A stretch of 64,000 nt of DNA from contig CATQHS010000001.1 in assembly GCA_958296055.1 (NCBI GenBank), forward strand, positions 1,128,277-1,192,276, written 5' to 3'. Source of the DNA: an uncultured Acidimicrobiales bacterium (GTDB taxonomy: Bacteria; Actinomycetota; Acidimicrobiia; Acidimicrobiales; Aldehydirespiratoraceae). How positions within the stretch are numbered: position 1 is the first letter of the stretch; each line of letters opens with the position of its first letter. The translations under genes were made by a program, and so were the position numbers. This document shows positions 1 to 8,100 of this stretch, piece after piece. The notes beneath the pieces are model-generated. The model was not told the DNA's origin. It saw nothing but the letters and a program-made list of their open reading frames with translations, and ran no database searches.

Positions 1-130
1 CGGCGAAGACGGCGTCGACCGACGCGTCGGGAACCAACGGCAGGATCTCCAGGCAGTCGGCCTGGTAGAGCCGCCCCAAATCCGTCGAGAGAGACGGGCT
101 GATGCCGATGGCGAAGCCGGGAAACTCCAT
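1..130 (-). CDS. Site-specific DNA-methyltransferase, N-terminal fragment
   Basis: Forty-three codons are visible before the window edge. After about 20 variable residues comes LYQADCLEILPLVPDASVD followed by AVFA. This is the entry to N6-adenine/N4-cytosine methyltransferases, where a GD/AD-C-x-E-x-L segment is followed by an aspartate and then DPPY; the DPPY box would lie beyond the edge. The ATG at 130 is the first methionine, but the frame is open upstream as far as a CTG that overlaps the rsmI stop codon, so a longer N-terminus is possible. It lies downstream of rsmI on the same strand. Whether it belongs to a restriction system cannot be seen from here. Confidence 0.6.
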   Translation of the reverse strand, partial: MEFPGFAIGISPSLSTDLGRLYQADCLEILPLVPDASVDAVFA

Positions 131-222
131 GGCGGCGACGATAGCCAGGGGGTGTGACGGCCTCGGGGACCCCGCCGGGCGGAGGCGGCTGGGGCGGGGT
201 CGCCGGGGCGGCCGGGGCGGGG

Positions 223-1065
223 TCAGCCGCCGGCGGCGGACTTTAGAGCGACGGCCAGGGCGTAGGTCCGACGGCGGGGCACGCCGTAGGCGGCGGCCAC
301 CTCGGCCGCCGCGTCCCGGCGGCTGGCGCCGGAGGAGACGGCCGCCTCCAGGGCCGCGGCCAGCTCGCCGTCGTCGGGCTCGGGTTCGGGCCCGGCCCCC
401 TCGACCACCACCACCACCTCGCCTTTCACCGGGCCCTCGGCCCAGGCGGCCAGCTCGGCCAGCGTTCCCCTCGCCACCTCCTCGTGGAGCTTGGTGAGTT
501 CCCGGGCCACCGCGGCCCGGCGCTCGTCCCCGCAGGCGGCGGCCAAGTCCTCCAGGCAGCCCCGGAGCCGGTGGGGAGATTCGTACAACACCACGGTGCG
601 GCGCTCCCGGGCGATCTCGGCCAGCCGGTCGGCCCGGTCCCGGCCGGACCGGGGCAGGAACCCCTCGAACGCCCACCGGGCCACTGGCAGCCCGCTTATT
701 GCCAGCGCGGCCACCCCGGCCGACGGCCCCGGCACCACGGTGACGGCGTGGCCGGCCTCGACCGCCGCGGCCACCAGGCACCGGCCCGGGTCGCTGACGC
801 CGGGCATCCCCGAGTCGGTCACCACCGCCACGGTGGCACCGGAGTCGAGCAGCTCGCACACGTCGGCGGCGGCGGCCGTCTCGGTGTGCTCGTCGACCCG
901 CCTCAGCCGAGCCGCCCTCACCCCCGACCGCTCCAGCAGCAGGCCGGTCCGCCGGGTGTCCTCGCAGCAGATGAGGTCGGCCTCGGCCAGCGTCCGGGCA
1001 GCCCGGGGGCTCAAGTCCTCCAGGTTGCCGATCGGGGTGCCGACCAGCACCAAGGCCCCACTCAC
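223..1065 (-). CDS. rsmI: 16S rRNA (cytidine1402-2'-O)-methyltransferase RsmI
   Basis: This 280-residue protein has the family length and the full tetrapyrrole-methylase fold signature: VGTPIGNL at residues 8-15, CEDTRRT at 34-40, TDSGMPGVSDPG at 83-94 and VPGPSAGVAAL at 111-121. RsmI uses S-adenosylmethionine to 2'-O-methylate C1402 in the decoding centre of 16S rRNA. The start is GTG at 1065. It has no convincing Shine-Dalgarno sequence and is instead reached from the DUF192 gene by a chain of overlapping stop/start codons (see 1062-1095). The assignment is secure. Confidence 0.95.
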   Translation of the reverse strand: MSGALVLVGTPIGNLEDLSPRAARTLAEADLICCEDTRRTGLLLERSGVRAARLRRVDEHTETAAAADVCELLDSGATVAVVTDSGMPGVSDPGRCLVAAAVEAGHAVTVVPGPSAGVAALAISGLPVARWAFEGFLPRSGRDRADRLAEIARERRTVVLYESPHRLRGCLEDLAAACGDERRAAVARELTKLHEEVARGTLAELAAWAEGPVKGEVVVVVEGAGPEPEPDDGELAAALEAAVSSGASRRDAAAEVAAAYGVPRRRTYALAVALKSAAGG

Positions 1066-1095
1066 CGCCTCACCTCATCGCCTCAATCGCCTCAC
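1062..1095 (-). other. Micro-ORF relay between DUF192 gene and rsmI
   Basis: The TGA of the DUF192 gene (1094-1092) overlaps a GTG at 1095. That GTG opens VRRLRR-stop, ending at 1075. Its TGA overlaps ATG 1078 (MR-stop), whose TGA overlaps GTG 1073 (VRR-stop), whose TGA overlaps the GTG start of rsmI at 1065. The DNA is built from repeats of TGAGGCG, so it probably expanded by slippage. The chain is directly visible; use as a ribosome re-initiation relay is inference. Confidence 0.55.
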
Positions 1096-1445
1096 CGATT
1101 CGCCGCTCCTGCGCCTCCGCGCCGGATTTCGAGCTCGAGGCCGGGCGCCACCCCCCAGCGGTCGAAAGCCCCCGCCGCGGCCTCGATCACCGAGCGGGCC
1201 CTCCACACCGGCACCCCCACCCGGTGCGGGGCCATGGTGGTCACCCGCAGCACCCGCATCTCGGCGTCGCAGTGGGCCACGTCGATCGGGAACCGCATCC
1301 CCACCGTGTGCACCCACCGGGCCCGCTCCAACAGCAGGGCGCCATCGAACTCGTCGCGGCCCAGCAGTCCCCGGCGCCGGTCGCGGCGGGCGGCGGCCAC
1401 CTCCAGCGAGGCGATGACCCGGTCGCCGGCTACCAGCCAAGCCAT
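1092..1445 (-). CDS. DUF192 family protein
   Basis: This is a 117-residue protein from ATG 1445. It carries the DUF192 core: RRRGLLGRDEFDGALLL (residues 23-39), then WVHTVGMRFPIDV (44-56), then an ARSVIEAAAGAFDRWGVAPG segment near the C-terminus. DUF192 proteins are small beta-rich proteins of unknown biochemical role, often exported in other bacteria; no clear signal peptide is visible here. The frame is open upstream to a CTG overlapping the stop of the molybdenum hydroxylase gene, so a 22-codon extension is possible. It is translated just ahead of rsmI. Confidence 0.85.
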   Translation of the reverse strand: MAWLVAGDRVIASLEVAAARRDRRRGLLGRDEFDGALLLERARWVHTVGMRFPIDVAHCDAEMRVLRVTTMAPHRVGVPVWRARSVIEAAAGAFDRWGVAPGLELEIRRGGAGAANR

Positions 1446-1507
1446 GGCCGTGAATCTAGATTCCGAGAGAGCAGATCCGGCGACGGCCGGGGGCCGGAGG
1501 GCGCGGA

Positions 1508-3817
1508 TCAGGCCGGGCTCGGGGCGCTTTCGGTGATCGCCCTCCACACCTTCTCGGGCGTGTAGGGCATGTCGAGATGGCGGATCCCCAGGGGGGACAG
1601 GGCGTCGATGACCGCGCTCTGCACCGCGGGGAGCGACCCGATGGTCCCGGACTCGCCGATCCCCTTGGCCCCGAGCGGGTTGAGGGGCGTGGGGGTCTCG
1701 GTGTGGGCGGTTTCGTAGGCGGGCACCTCGGTGGGGCCGGGCAGGCAGTAGTCGGCGAAGTTGGCGGTGCGGGGATTGCCGTCTTCGTCGTAGAGCACCT
1801 GCTCGTAGAGGGCCTGCGCCGCGCCCTGGGTGATCCCGCCGTGGACCTGGCCCCTCACCAGCATGGGGTTGAGGATGCGACCGCAGTCGTCGACGGCGAC
1901 GTGACGGACCAGCCGGGCGTCGCCGGTTTCGGAGTCGACCTCCACCACGGCCACGTGGGCGCCGAAGGGGTAGGTGGCCGCCCCCTGGTCGAAGTCGATC
2001 TCGGCGGCCAGCTCGCCCGGCGCCATCCCGTCGGGCAGGTCGCCGCCGGTCGAGGCCGCGGCCAGCTCCGGCCACGACATGGCCCGGGCCGGCACCCCGG
2101 CCACGGTCAGACCCGAGCCGTCGTCGGCGGTGACGATGTCCTCGACGCTGGCCTCCAGCCGGTGGGCGGCGATGCGCCGGGCCCGCTCCAGTACCTCGTG
2201 GGCGGTCTTGAACACCGCGCTGCCCGCGATCTGAAGCGACCGCGAGGCGATGGTGCCGATGCCCCGGGGGACCTCGAAGGTGTCGCTGTGAACCACCCGC
2301 ACCCGGTCGGGCGGCACCCCCAGCACCTCGCCGACGAGCTGGGTGAAGGAGGTGGCGTGGCCCTGTCCGTGCGAGGAGGTGCCCGCCCGGGCCACCACCG
2401 TGCCGTCGGCGGTCACCTCGACCGAGCCGTACTCCTGGCTGAGGCCCCCGGTGACCTCAACGTAGACCGACACCCCGACGCCCATCAGCTTGGGGTCGCC
2501 GCGGAGGCGGCGGCGGCGCTGCTCGGCTCTCAGGTCGTCGTAGCCGGCCGTCTCCAGGGCCTGGTCCAAGGCTCGCTGGTAGTCGCCGCAGTCCATGACC
2601 GCGCCGGTGGGGGTTTCATAGGGGAACTGGTCGGGGCTGAGCAGGTTGCGCCGGCGCAACTCGACCGGGTCCATGTCCAGCTCGGCCGCGGCCAAATCGA
2701 CGATCCGCTCGATGGCGGCGGTGGCTTCGGGGCGGCCCGCGCCCCTGAAGGCTCCCAGCGGGGTGGTGGTGGTGACCGCGCCGGAGGCGTGGAAGTCCAC
2801 CGCCGGGATCTGGTAGGGGCCCGAGGCCATGCTCATGGTGAAGGAGGGCAGGAAGGCCCCTACGGCCGGGTAGGCACCGACATTGGCCGTGGCCCGGGCC
2901 CGCAGCCAGCGGAAGTCGCCGTCGCGGGTGAGGCCCAGCTCGTAGTACTGGACGTAGTCGCGGCCGTGAACCATGTTGACGAGGTTCTCGCTGCGGGTCT
3001 CGACCCATTTCACCGGGCGGCCGAGGCGGCGGGCCAGCCAGGCCGTCACCACGAACTCGGGGTAGGGGGCGGCCTTGGCCCCGAAGCCGCCCCCCACCGC
3101 GGGGGCGATGGCCCGGACCCGGCCGGGATCGAGGCCGAGGGCGGCGGCCACCGCGTCGCGGGCGCCGAACGGGGTCTGGGAGGTGCACCACACCGTCACC
3201 CCGCCGTCGTCGCCGCCCGCGCCGGGCTCGACCAGCACCGCCGTCGGCTCGATGGGGGCAGCGGCCACCCGCTGGTTGACGAAGCGGCCCGACACCACCA
3301 AGTCGTGGCCGCCGAGGGCGCCGGGCTCGGCCTTGGAGGAATACTCGGACGCCAGGTTCGACCCGTTGGCCGGGAACAGCAGCGGCGCACCGGGCTCGAG
3401 CGCGGCCTCGGGGTCAATGAGTGCGGGCCGGGGCTCGTAGTCCACCTCCACCAGCTCGGCCGCGTCGGCGGCCTGGGCCGGGGTCTCGGCCACCACCACG
3501 GCCAGCGGCTCGCCCACGAAGCGGACCACCTCGGCGGCCAGCGGCGGGCGGCCGAACACCGGGGGAATGATGTAGAAGAAGGGCTGGGGGTCCAGGCCGA
3601 GTCCCTCCGCGGTGAAGGCGCCGATCACCCCGGGCGCCTGCTCGGCCCCGCCGACGTCGATGCCGGCGATGGCGGCGTGGGCCATCGTCGACCTCACGAA
3701 GGCGGCGTGGGCCAGCCCGGGCGGGGCTAGGTCGGCGACGAAGCGGGCCGCCCCGGTGAGCAGATCCGGGTCTTCGAGCCGGGGGACGGCGTTGCCGAGT
3801 ATCGATCCGGAAGGCAA
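1508..3817 (-). CDS. Xanthine dehydrogenase family molybdopterin-binding (large) subunit
   Basis: This 769-residue CoxL/XdhB-type subunit binds the molybdenum-cytosine-dinucleotide cofactor and carries the hydroxylation site. It opens with ILGNAVPRLEDPDLLTG, typical of the family. VGGGFGAK (about residues 241-248) and GAFRGAGRPEA (about 353-363) are cofactor-contact loops, and GAKGIGES near residue 720 holds the catalytic glutamate. The active-site loop is not the AYRCSFR of form I CO dehydrogenase, so the substrate is probably an organic heterocycle or aldehyde. No small FeS or FAD subunit gene lies beside it; the nearest set is at 19.8-21.1 kb. The assigned start is TTG 3817, three bases after the FAH-family stop codon. 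Confidence 0.92.
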   Translation of the reverse strand: MPSGSILGNAVPRLEDPDLLTGAARFVADLAPPGLAHAAFVRSTMAHAAIAGIDVGGAEQAPGVIGAFTAEGLGLDPQPFFYIIPPVFGRPPLAAEVVRFVGEPLAVVVAETPAQAADAAELVEVDYEPRPALIDPEAALEPGAPLLFPANGSNLASEYSSKAEPGALGGHDLVVSGRFVNQRVAAAPIEPTAVLVEPGAGGDDGGVTVWCTSQTPFGARDAVAAALGLDPGRVRAIAPAVGGGFGAKAAPYPEFVVTAWLARRLGRPVKWVETRSENLVNMVHGRDYVQYYELGLTRDGDFRWLRARATANVGAYPAVGAFLPSFTMSMASGPYQIPAVDFHASGAVTTTTPLGAFRGAGRPEATAAIERIVDLAAAELDMDPVELRRRNLLSPDQFPYETPTGAVMDCGDYQRALDQALETAGYDDLRAEQRRRRLRGDPKLMGVGVSVYVEVTGGLSQEYGSVEVTADGTVVARAGTSSHGQGHATSFTQLVGEVLGVPPDRVRVVHSDTFEVPRGIGTIASRSLQIAGSAVFKTAHEVLERARRIAAHRLEASVEDIVTADDGSGLTVAGVPARAMSWPELAAASTGGDLPDGMAPGELAAEIDFDQGAATYPFGAHVAVVEVDSETGDARLVRHVAVDDCGRILNPMLVRGQVHGGITQGAAQALYEQVLYDEDGNPRTANFADYCLPGPTEVPAYETAHTETPTPLNPLGAKGIGESGTIGSLPAVQSAVIDALSPLGIRHLDMPYTPEKVWRAITESAPSPA

Positions 3818-3820
3818 GGC

Positions 3821-4672
3821 TCACGCCCCCCCGGCCATCACACACCGGTTGGTCATGTCCCCTATGCCCTCGATGGAGGTGGAGATCACGTCGCCGTCGG
3901 CCAGGTACTGGCCCTGGGGGCCGCCCACCCCGTGGGGGGTGCCGGTGAAGATCAGGTCCCCGGTCGCCAGGGTGGCGACCCCCGACAGGTAGGCGACCAG
4001 CTCGGCCACGGTGAAGATCATGTTGGCGGTGGTGTCGTCTTGGCGGATCTCGCCGTTGATGTGGGTGGACAGGCGCAGGTCGTTCGGGTCATCCAGGGTG
4101 TCGGGCGAGACCAGCACCGGGCCGGTGGGGCCGAAGGTGTCATAGGACTTGCCCAGGCTGAACTGGGGCGGGTCGGACTCGAACTGCAGGGCCCGGTCGG
4201 ATATGTCCTGGCCCGCGGTCAGCCCGGCCACGTGGTTCCAGGCGTCGGCGGCGGCGATGTCGCGGCCGCCGGGCCCGATGACCACCACCAGCTCCACCTC
4301 GTAGTCGCAGTGGCCGCTGCGCATCTCCACGTCGGCGGTCGGCCCGACCAGGCACGACGGGAACTTGGTGAAGACCAGCGGGTTGTCGGGGATGGGGTGA
4401 CCGGCTTCGAGGGCGTGGGTCCGGTAGTTGAGGCCGACGCCGAACACTTTGGAGGGCCGGGGCACCGGCGGGCCGAGGACGGCGCCGGCCAGCGGGCCGG
4501 TGGCCTGCGATTCGTCGAGGGCGGCGGCGATGGCCGACAGCCGGGCCGGGTCGGACAGGGCGGCCATGGGGTCGGGTCCCAGCTCGCCGCCGCTGGCCCC
4601 TTCCAAGTCGAAGTAGGCCTTCCCGGCGGTGAGCGCGGCCCGTCCGCCGATGTTCGCAAGTCGGAATCCCAA
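3821..4672 (-). CDS. Fumarylacetoacetate hydrolase family protein
   Basis: This 283-residue protein has the FAH fold: GVGLNYRTHALEAG near residue 77, the metal-binding DYEVELVVVIGPGG, GQDISDR, and the closing GDLIFTGTPHGVG. Relatives hydrolyse or decarboxylate acylpyruvates and 2-hydroxymuconate-type ring-fission products with Mg2+ or Mn2+. The start is TTG 4672, supported by AGGAGG seven bases upstream. It heads the operon running through the molybdenum hydroxylase, DUF192 and rsmI. The pairing with a CoxL-type hydroxylase suggests an aromatic or heterocycle catabolic step (inference). Confidence 0.9.
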   Translation of the reverse strand: MGFRLANIGGRAALTAGKAYFDLEGASGGELGPDPMAALSDPARLSAIAAALDESQATGPLAGAVLGPPVPRPSKVFGVGLNYRTHALEAGHPIPDNPLVFTKFPSCLVGPTADVEMRSGHCDYEVELVVVIGPGGRDIAAADAWNHVAGLTAGQDISDRALQFESDPPQFSLGKSYDTFGPTGPVLVSPDTLDDPNDLRLSTHINGEIRQDDTTANMIFTVAELVAYLSGVATLATGDLIFTGTPHGVGGPQGQYLADGDVISTSIEGIGDMTNRCVMAGGA

Positions 4673-4841
4673 CGTCTCGCCTCCTGGCTTATGTGCAGTC
4701 GGTCAGCAGCCCGTCAACTGTAAAGGTGATCGGTCGAAGATGTATTAGCGCAGCCTAAGTTCTCTCGGCCAGGGCTTGGAGCGCCCCGGCGCCGGTGCCG
4801 ACGGTGGCACCCCGCCGGGGGCCGCCGGGCGGTGCCGTACG

Positions 4842-4870
4842 CCAAGAGCTTGCACTCGAGCAGCTCTTGG
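4842..4870. terminator. Inverted repeat in the 303-bp gap after the SLH/RCC1 gene
   Basis: CCAAGAGCT and AGCTCTTGG form a perfect 9-bp stem around an 11-nt loop, about 105 bp downstream of the SLH/RCC1 stop. No T-tract follows, so it is a weak or Rho-independent-like terminator candidate only. The rest of 4673-4975 holds the FAH promoter region (a TTGACG box and the AGGAGG ribosome site) and no convincing gene. Confidence 0.35.
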
Positions 4871-4975
4871 AGCAGACCGGGCCGGCGGGGGCCCGCTCAG
4901 GGCCCCGATGAGAGCACTCCCGAACCCGTTGCCGTGCGCTTGGTCGAGCAACGCCTGAGATGCTCTACAAACGAA

Positions 4976-7327
4976 TCAACCCAAACGAACGGAGGAGAAG
5001 CCCCAGCAGGTGATGGTGCCGTCGGTGCGCAGCCCACACAAATGCCACGAGCCAGCGGCGACGGCGCTGAATCGCCCGCCGGGCGCGTCGGCTTGGCCGT
5101 CGCTGTTGTCGCCCCAGCAGGTGATGGCACCGTCAGTGCGCAGCCCACAAGAATACCACGAGCTAGCGGCGACGGCGCTGAATCGCCCGCCGGGCGCGTC
5201 GGCTTGGCCGTACCTGTTGTCGCCCCAGCAGGTGATGGCACCGTCGGTGCGCAGCCCACAAGAATGGAACCAGCCGGCAGAGACGGCGCTGAATCGCCCG
5301 CCGGGCGCGTCGGCTTGGCCGTCGCTGTTGTCGCCCCAGCAGGTGATGGCACCGTCGGTGCGCAGCCCACAAGAATACCACGAGTTGGCGGAGACAGCGC
5401 TGAATCGCCCGCCGGGCGCGTCGGCTTGGCCGTCGCTGTTGTCGCCCCAGCAGGTGATGGCACCGTCGGTGCGCAGCCCACAAGAATAGCTCAGGCTGGC
5501 GGAGACAGCGCTGAATCGCCCGCCGGGCGCGTCGGTTGCGCCGTACCTGTTGTCGCCCCAGCAGGTGATGGCACCGTCGGTGCGCAACCCACAAGAATGG
5601 GAGCTGCCAGCGGAGACGGCGCTGAATCGCCCTGAGGGCGCGTCGGTTGCGCCGTAGCTGTTGTCGCCCCAGCAGGTGATGGCACCGTCGGTGCGCAGCC
5701 CACAAGAATGGAACGAGCCAATGGTGATGGCGTTGTATTGTCCGGCGGGCGCGTCGGCTTGGCCGTCGTTGTTCCGGCCCCAGCAGGTGATGGCACCGTC
5801 GGTGCGCAGCCCACAAGAATGCCTCGCGCTGGCGGAGACAGCGCTGAATCGCCCGCCGGGTACGACGTTCTGGCCGTAGCTGTTCTCGCCCCAGCAGGTG
5901 ATGGCACCGTCGGTGCGCAACCCACAAGAATAGGAGCCGCCGGCGGAGACGGCGCTGAATCGCCCTGAGGGCGCGTCGGTTGCGCCGTAGCTGTTGTCGC
6001 CCCAGCAGGTGATGGCGCCGTCGGTGCGCAACCCACAAGAATGGGAGCCGCTGGCGGAGACGGCGCTGAATCGCCCGCCGGGCGCGTCGGTTGCGCCGTA
6101 GCTTGCGCCGTAGCTGTTCTCGCCCCAGCAGGTGATGGCACCGTCGGTGCGCAACCCACAAGAATGCCGCGAGCCAGCGGAGACGGCGCTGAATCGCCCG
6201 CCGGGCGCGTCGGTTGCGCCGTAGCTGTTCTCGCCCCAGCAGGTGATGGCACCGTCGGTGCGCAACCCACAAGAATGCCGCGAGCCAGCGGAGACGGCGC
6301 TGAATCGCCCGCCGGGCGCGTCGGTTTGGCCGTCGCTGTTGTCGCCCCAGCAGGTGATGGCACCGTCGGTGCGCAACCCACAAGAATGCCTCGCGCTGGC
6401 GGAGACGGCGCTGAATCGCCCGCCGGGCGCGTCGGCTTGGCCGTAGTAGTTGGAGCCCCAGCAGGTGATGGCACCGTCGGTGCGCAACCCACAAGAATAC
6501 CACGCGCCAATGGTGATGGCGCTGAATTGCCCGCCGGGCGCGTCGGCTTGGCCGTAGTTGTTCCGGCCCCAGCAGGTGATGGTGCCGTCGGTGCGCAGCC
6601 CGCAAGAATGGAACCAGCCAGCGGCGACAGCGCTGTATTGTGGTGTTGTGGGTGGTGGTGGTGGCAGGGGGATTAGTTTGAGGGCGCGGGCCAAGAATGT
6701 GGCCATTTGGGCGCGGGTGACGGGCTGGTCGGGGCAATAGCGCAGCGGGTCAGTGGCGCAGCCTGCGGTTATGCCGGATGCGGCCAGGGCGTCGATGTTG
6801 TTTCGGTGCGTGTTGGCCGCGGTGTCGGTGAACCCGCCCGGGCCGGCCGCGTCGAGGCCGAAGGCCCGGACCAGGAATGTGGCCATCTGGGCGCGGGTGA
6901 CGGGCTGGTCGGGGCAATAGCGCAGCGGGTCGGCGGCGCAGCCTGCGGTTATCTCCAAGGAGAAAAGACGCTCGGCGAAAGCCGCCCGCCAGTCGGAGCG
7001 GTCGACGTCAGCGAACCGCGAAGCGCCGGTGGGGGCCGGGTCGTCGTCATCGACGGCGCGGGTCACCCATACGGCCATGGTCAAGCGATCTAGCGGCTGT
7101 TGCGGGCAGATCCGGCCGGTCGCGCATTCGGTGTCGGCCAGCACGCCCGCTTGGGCCAGCGCGTCAAGAGCGCCTTCATGGCTGCTGTCGTCGTCGCTGA
7201 AACTGCCCTGATCCCCGCCGCCAGTCGCCGCCGCCGGGCCCGGCGCCAAGACACCCGACAACGCGAAGACAACCGCCAACGCCGCCGCGGCGACGACAAC
7301 CCGCAGCACCCGCACATCTAACAGCAT
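4976..7327 (-). CDS. Secreted S-layer-homology protein with 15 RCC1-like repeats
   Basis: This 783-residue exported protein starts with a signal peptide: a basic stretch, then VVVAAAALAVVFALSGVLA, then a cut near AAATGG. Three SLH-like modules follow, with repeated CPDQPVTRAQMATFLVRAF motifs, which usually anchor proteins to the cell wall. From about residue 229 to the end there are 15 copies of a 37-residue unit centred on CGLRTDGAITCWG, ending at the stop with almost no tail. This is the RCC1/BLIP-II-like propeller family of secreted actinobacterial proteins. The start is ATG 7327, placed six bases after GGGAGGGG; an in-frame TTG lies two codons upstream. The two cysteines per unit could form disulfides outside the cell (inference). 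The role is unknown, plausibly adhesion or surface display. Confidence 0.85.
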   Translation of the reverse strand: MLLDVRVLRVVVAAAALAVVFALSGVLAPGPAAATGGGDQGSFSDDDSSHEGALDALAQAGVLADTECATGRICPQQPLDRLTMAVWVTRAVDDDDPAPTGASRFADVDRSDWRAAFAERLFSLEITAGCAADPLRYCPDQPVTRAQMATFLVRAFGLDAAGPGGFTDTAANTHRNNIDALAASGITAGCATDPLRYCPDQPVTRAQMATFLARALKLIPLPPPPPTTPQYSAVAAGWFHSCGLRTDGTITCWGRNNYGQADAPGGQFSAITIGAWYSCGLRTDGAITCWGSNYYGQADAPGGRFSAVSASARHSCGLRTDGAITCWGDNSDGQTDAPGGRFSAVSAGSRHSCGLRTDGAITCWGENSYGATDAPGGRFSAVSAGSRHSCGLRTDGAITCWGENSYGASYGATDAPGGRFSAVSASGSHSCGLRTDGAITCWGDNSYGATDAPSGRFSAVSAGGSYSCGLRTDGAITCWGENSYGQNVVPGGRFSAVSASARHSCGLRTDGAITCWGRNNDGQADAPAGQYNAITIGSFHSCGLRTDGAITCWGDNSYGATDAPSGRFSAVSAGSSHSCGLRTDGAITCWGDNRYGATDAPGGRFSAVSASLSYSCGLRTDGAITCWGDNSDGQADAPGGRFSAVSANSWYSCGLRTDGAITCWGDNSDGQADAPGGRFSAVSAGWFHSCGLRTDGAITCWGDNRYGQADAPGGRFSAVAASSWYSCGLRTDGAITCWGDNSDGQADAPGGRFSAVAAGSWHLCGLRTDGTITCWGFSSVRLG
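4985..6640 (-). repeat. Fifteen tandem 111-bp coding repeats
   Basis: The 111-bp period encodes the RCC1-like units. The units differ mainly at the residues before CGLRTDG and after CWG (DNSDG, ENSYG, RNNDG and similar). One copy, near 6090-6115, carries a 12-bp internal duplication that gives NSYGASYGA. The near-identity of many units indicates recent homogenisation or expansion. Confidence 0.9.
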
Positions 7328-7360
7328 CGCCAACCCCTCCCGAGTAGTAAGCCTTCGACT

Positions 7361-7591
7361 CTAGGCGGACCCGCGCGGGCCGGGCCGTCGGGGCGCTCCG
7401 GCCTTCAGTTCCCGGGTGGCCGACAGGCTGACGTTGCCCAGGCCGGGCATGGGCCGGTCCAACTCGGACAAGCGGGCCAGCAAGAACCGAGCGGCCGCGT
7501 GGCGGTAGGGCTCGTCGAGCGCTACTCCCGCCAGCCTCTCAGCCTGAACACCTCCGAGCGGATGATCGTGGCGGTCACGACATCCTGCCAT
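7361..7591 (-). CDS. Possible small ORF, doubtful
   Basis: A 76-codon frame lies divergent to the next gene. The part from LAGVALDEPYRHAAARFLLA to VSLSATRELKAG looks protein-like in composition. The N-terminal part does not, and a different frame just upstream reads TATIIRSEV, so a one-base shift may have joined two halves of a small gene. No family is recognised and no ribosome site is visible. It may be a decayed gene or a shadow. Confidence 0.22.
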   Translation of the reverse strand: MAGCRDRHDHPLGGVQAERLAGVALDEPYRHAAARFLLARLSELDRPMPGLGNVSLSATRELKAGAPRRPGPRGSA

Positions 7592-7647
7592 GAAGGGGGG
7601 CGTACAAGGCAGTCTCTTCCAACGCTGTGTAAGCTTTGAGGCAACGA

Positions 7648-8070
7648 GTGACCCAGCTCGTCGACGACGGGCTCCTCGGGGCCCTGCTCAGAGGCGCGGC
7701 CCCGCCAAACCCCGGTGAATCGGTGCACACCACCGGCTACTGGTACGTGCGGCTGTGCCAAGCCGTCCTGGGCCGGGCCAGCCGCCCCGGCCTGCTCTCG
7801 ATGCCCTTCGCCGACTTGCCCCGCCCGGCCCGTGAACGGGCGCTGCTGGCGTTGCTGGAGCTGCCCGACTGGATCGGACTGGAGAGCCTTCGAAGCCTGG
7901 CTCCGCTGATCGGGCATTTGCGGCGCCGCCACCAGCTCAACGCCCTGGGGATGGAGGTGCTCGCCGCCGCCGTCCATCTGGGAGCCGACGTCTACCTGTC
8001 GGCACCGTCGCCCCGACTCGAAGAAGCCCTGCGCGCGGAGAACCGCCGCGTCGCAATGAAAGGGCTTTGA
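7648..8070 (+). CDS. Small conserved hypothetical protein, possibly PIN-like
   Basis: This is a 140-residue protein from GTG 7648, with an alternative TTG four codons upstream. It begins TQLVDDGLLGALL and ends in an alpha/beta segment, LNALGMEVLAAAVHLGADVYL followed by SAPSPRLEEALR. An early Asp-Asp strand, a helical middle and a late strand before LSAPSP resemble PIN-like folds, but the four acidic PIN residues are not all obvious. No antitoxin gene is visible beside it. It ends 30 bp before the HNH gene's ATG, and the DNA-damage-type promoter of that gene begins immediately after its stop codon. Function unassigned. Confidence 0.55.
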   Translation: MTQLVDDGLLGALLRGAAPPNPGESVHTTGYWYVRLCQAVLGRASRPGLLSMPFADLPRPARERALLALLELPDWIGLESLRSLAPLIGHLRRRHQLNALGMEVLAAAVHLGADVYLSAPSPRLEEALRAENRRVAMKGL

Positions 8071-8093
8071 CTGTCACACCCCTCATTTACAGT
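8071..8093 (+). promoter_or_regulatory. RecA-NDp/PafBC-like promoter, leaderless, for HNH gene
   Basis: CTGTCACAC, an 8-nt spacer and TACAGT match the mycobacterial damage promoter layout TTGTCRGTG-N8-TAnnnT. The -10 box ends 7 nt before ATG 8101, so transcription would start at or next to the start codon. No Shine-Dalgarno sequence is present. The same layout precedes the second HNH gene and two other genes in this window. Confidence 0.62.
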
Positions 8094-8100
8094 GGTTGTC

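Noticed and set aside
1577-3730. 717-codon plus-strand frame opposite the molybdenum hydroxylase gene
   Set aside because: Composition is Gly/His/Arg/Val-rich antisense shadow; the minus strand has clear family motifs throughout.
4985-6640. CRISPR array
   Set aside because: The repeats have a 111-bp period with no unique spacers, and encode a continuous 37-residue protein unit.
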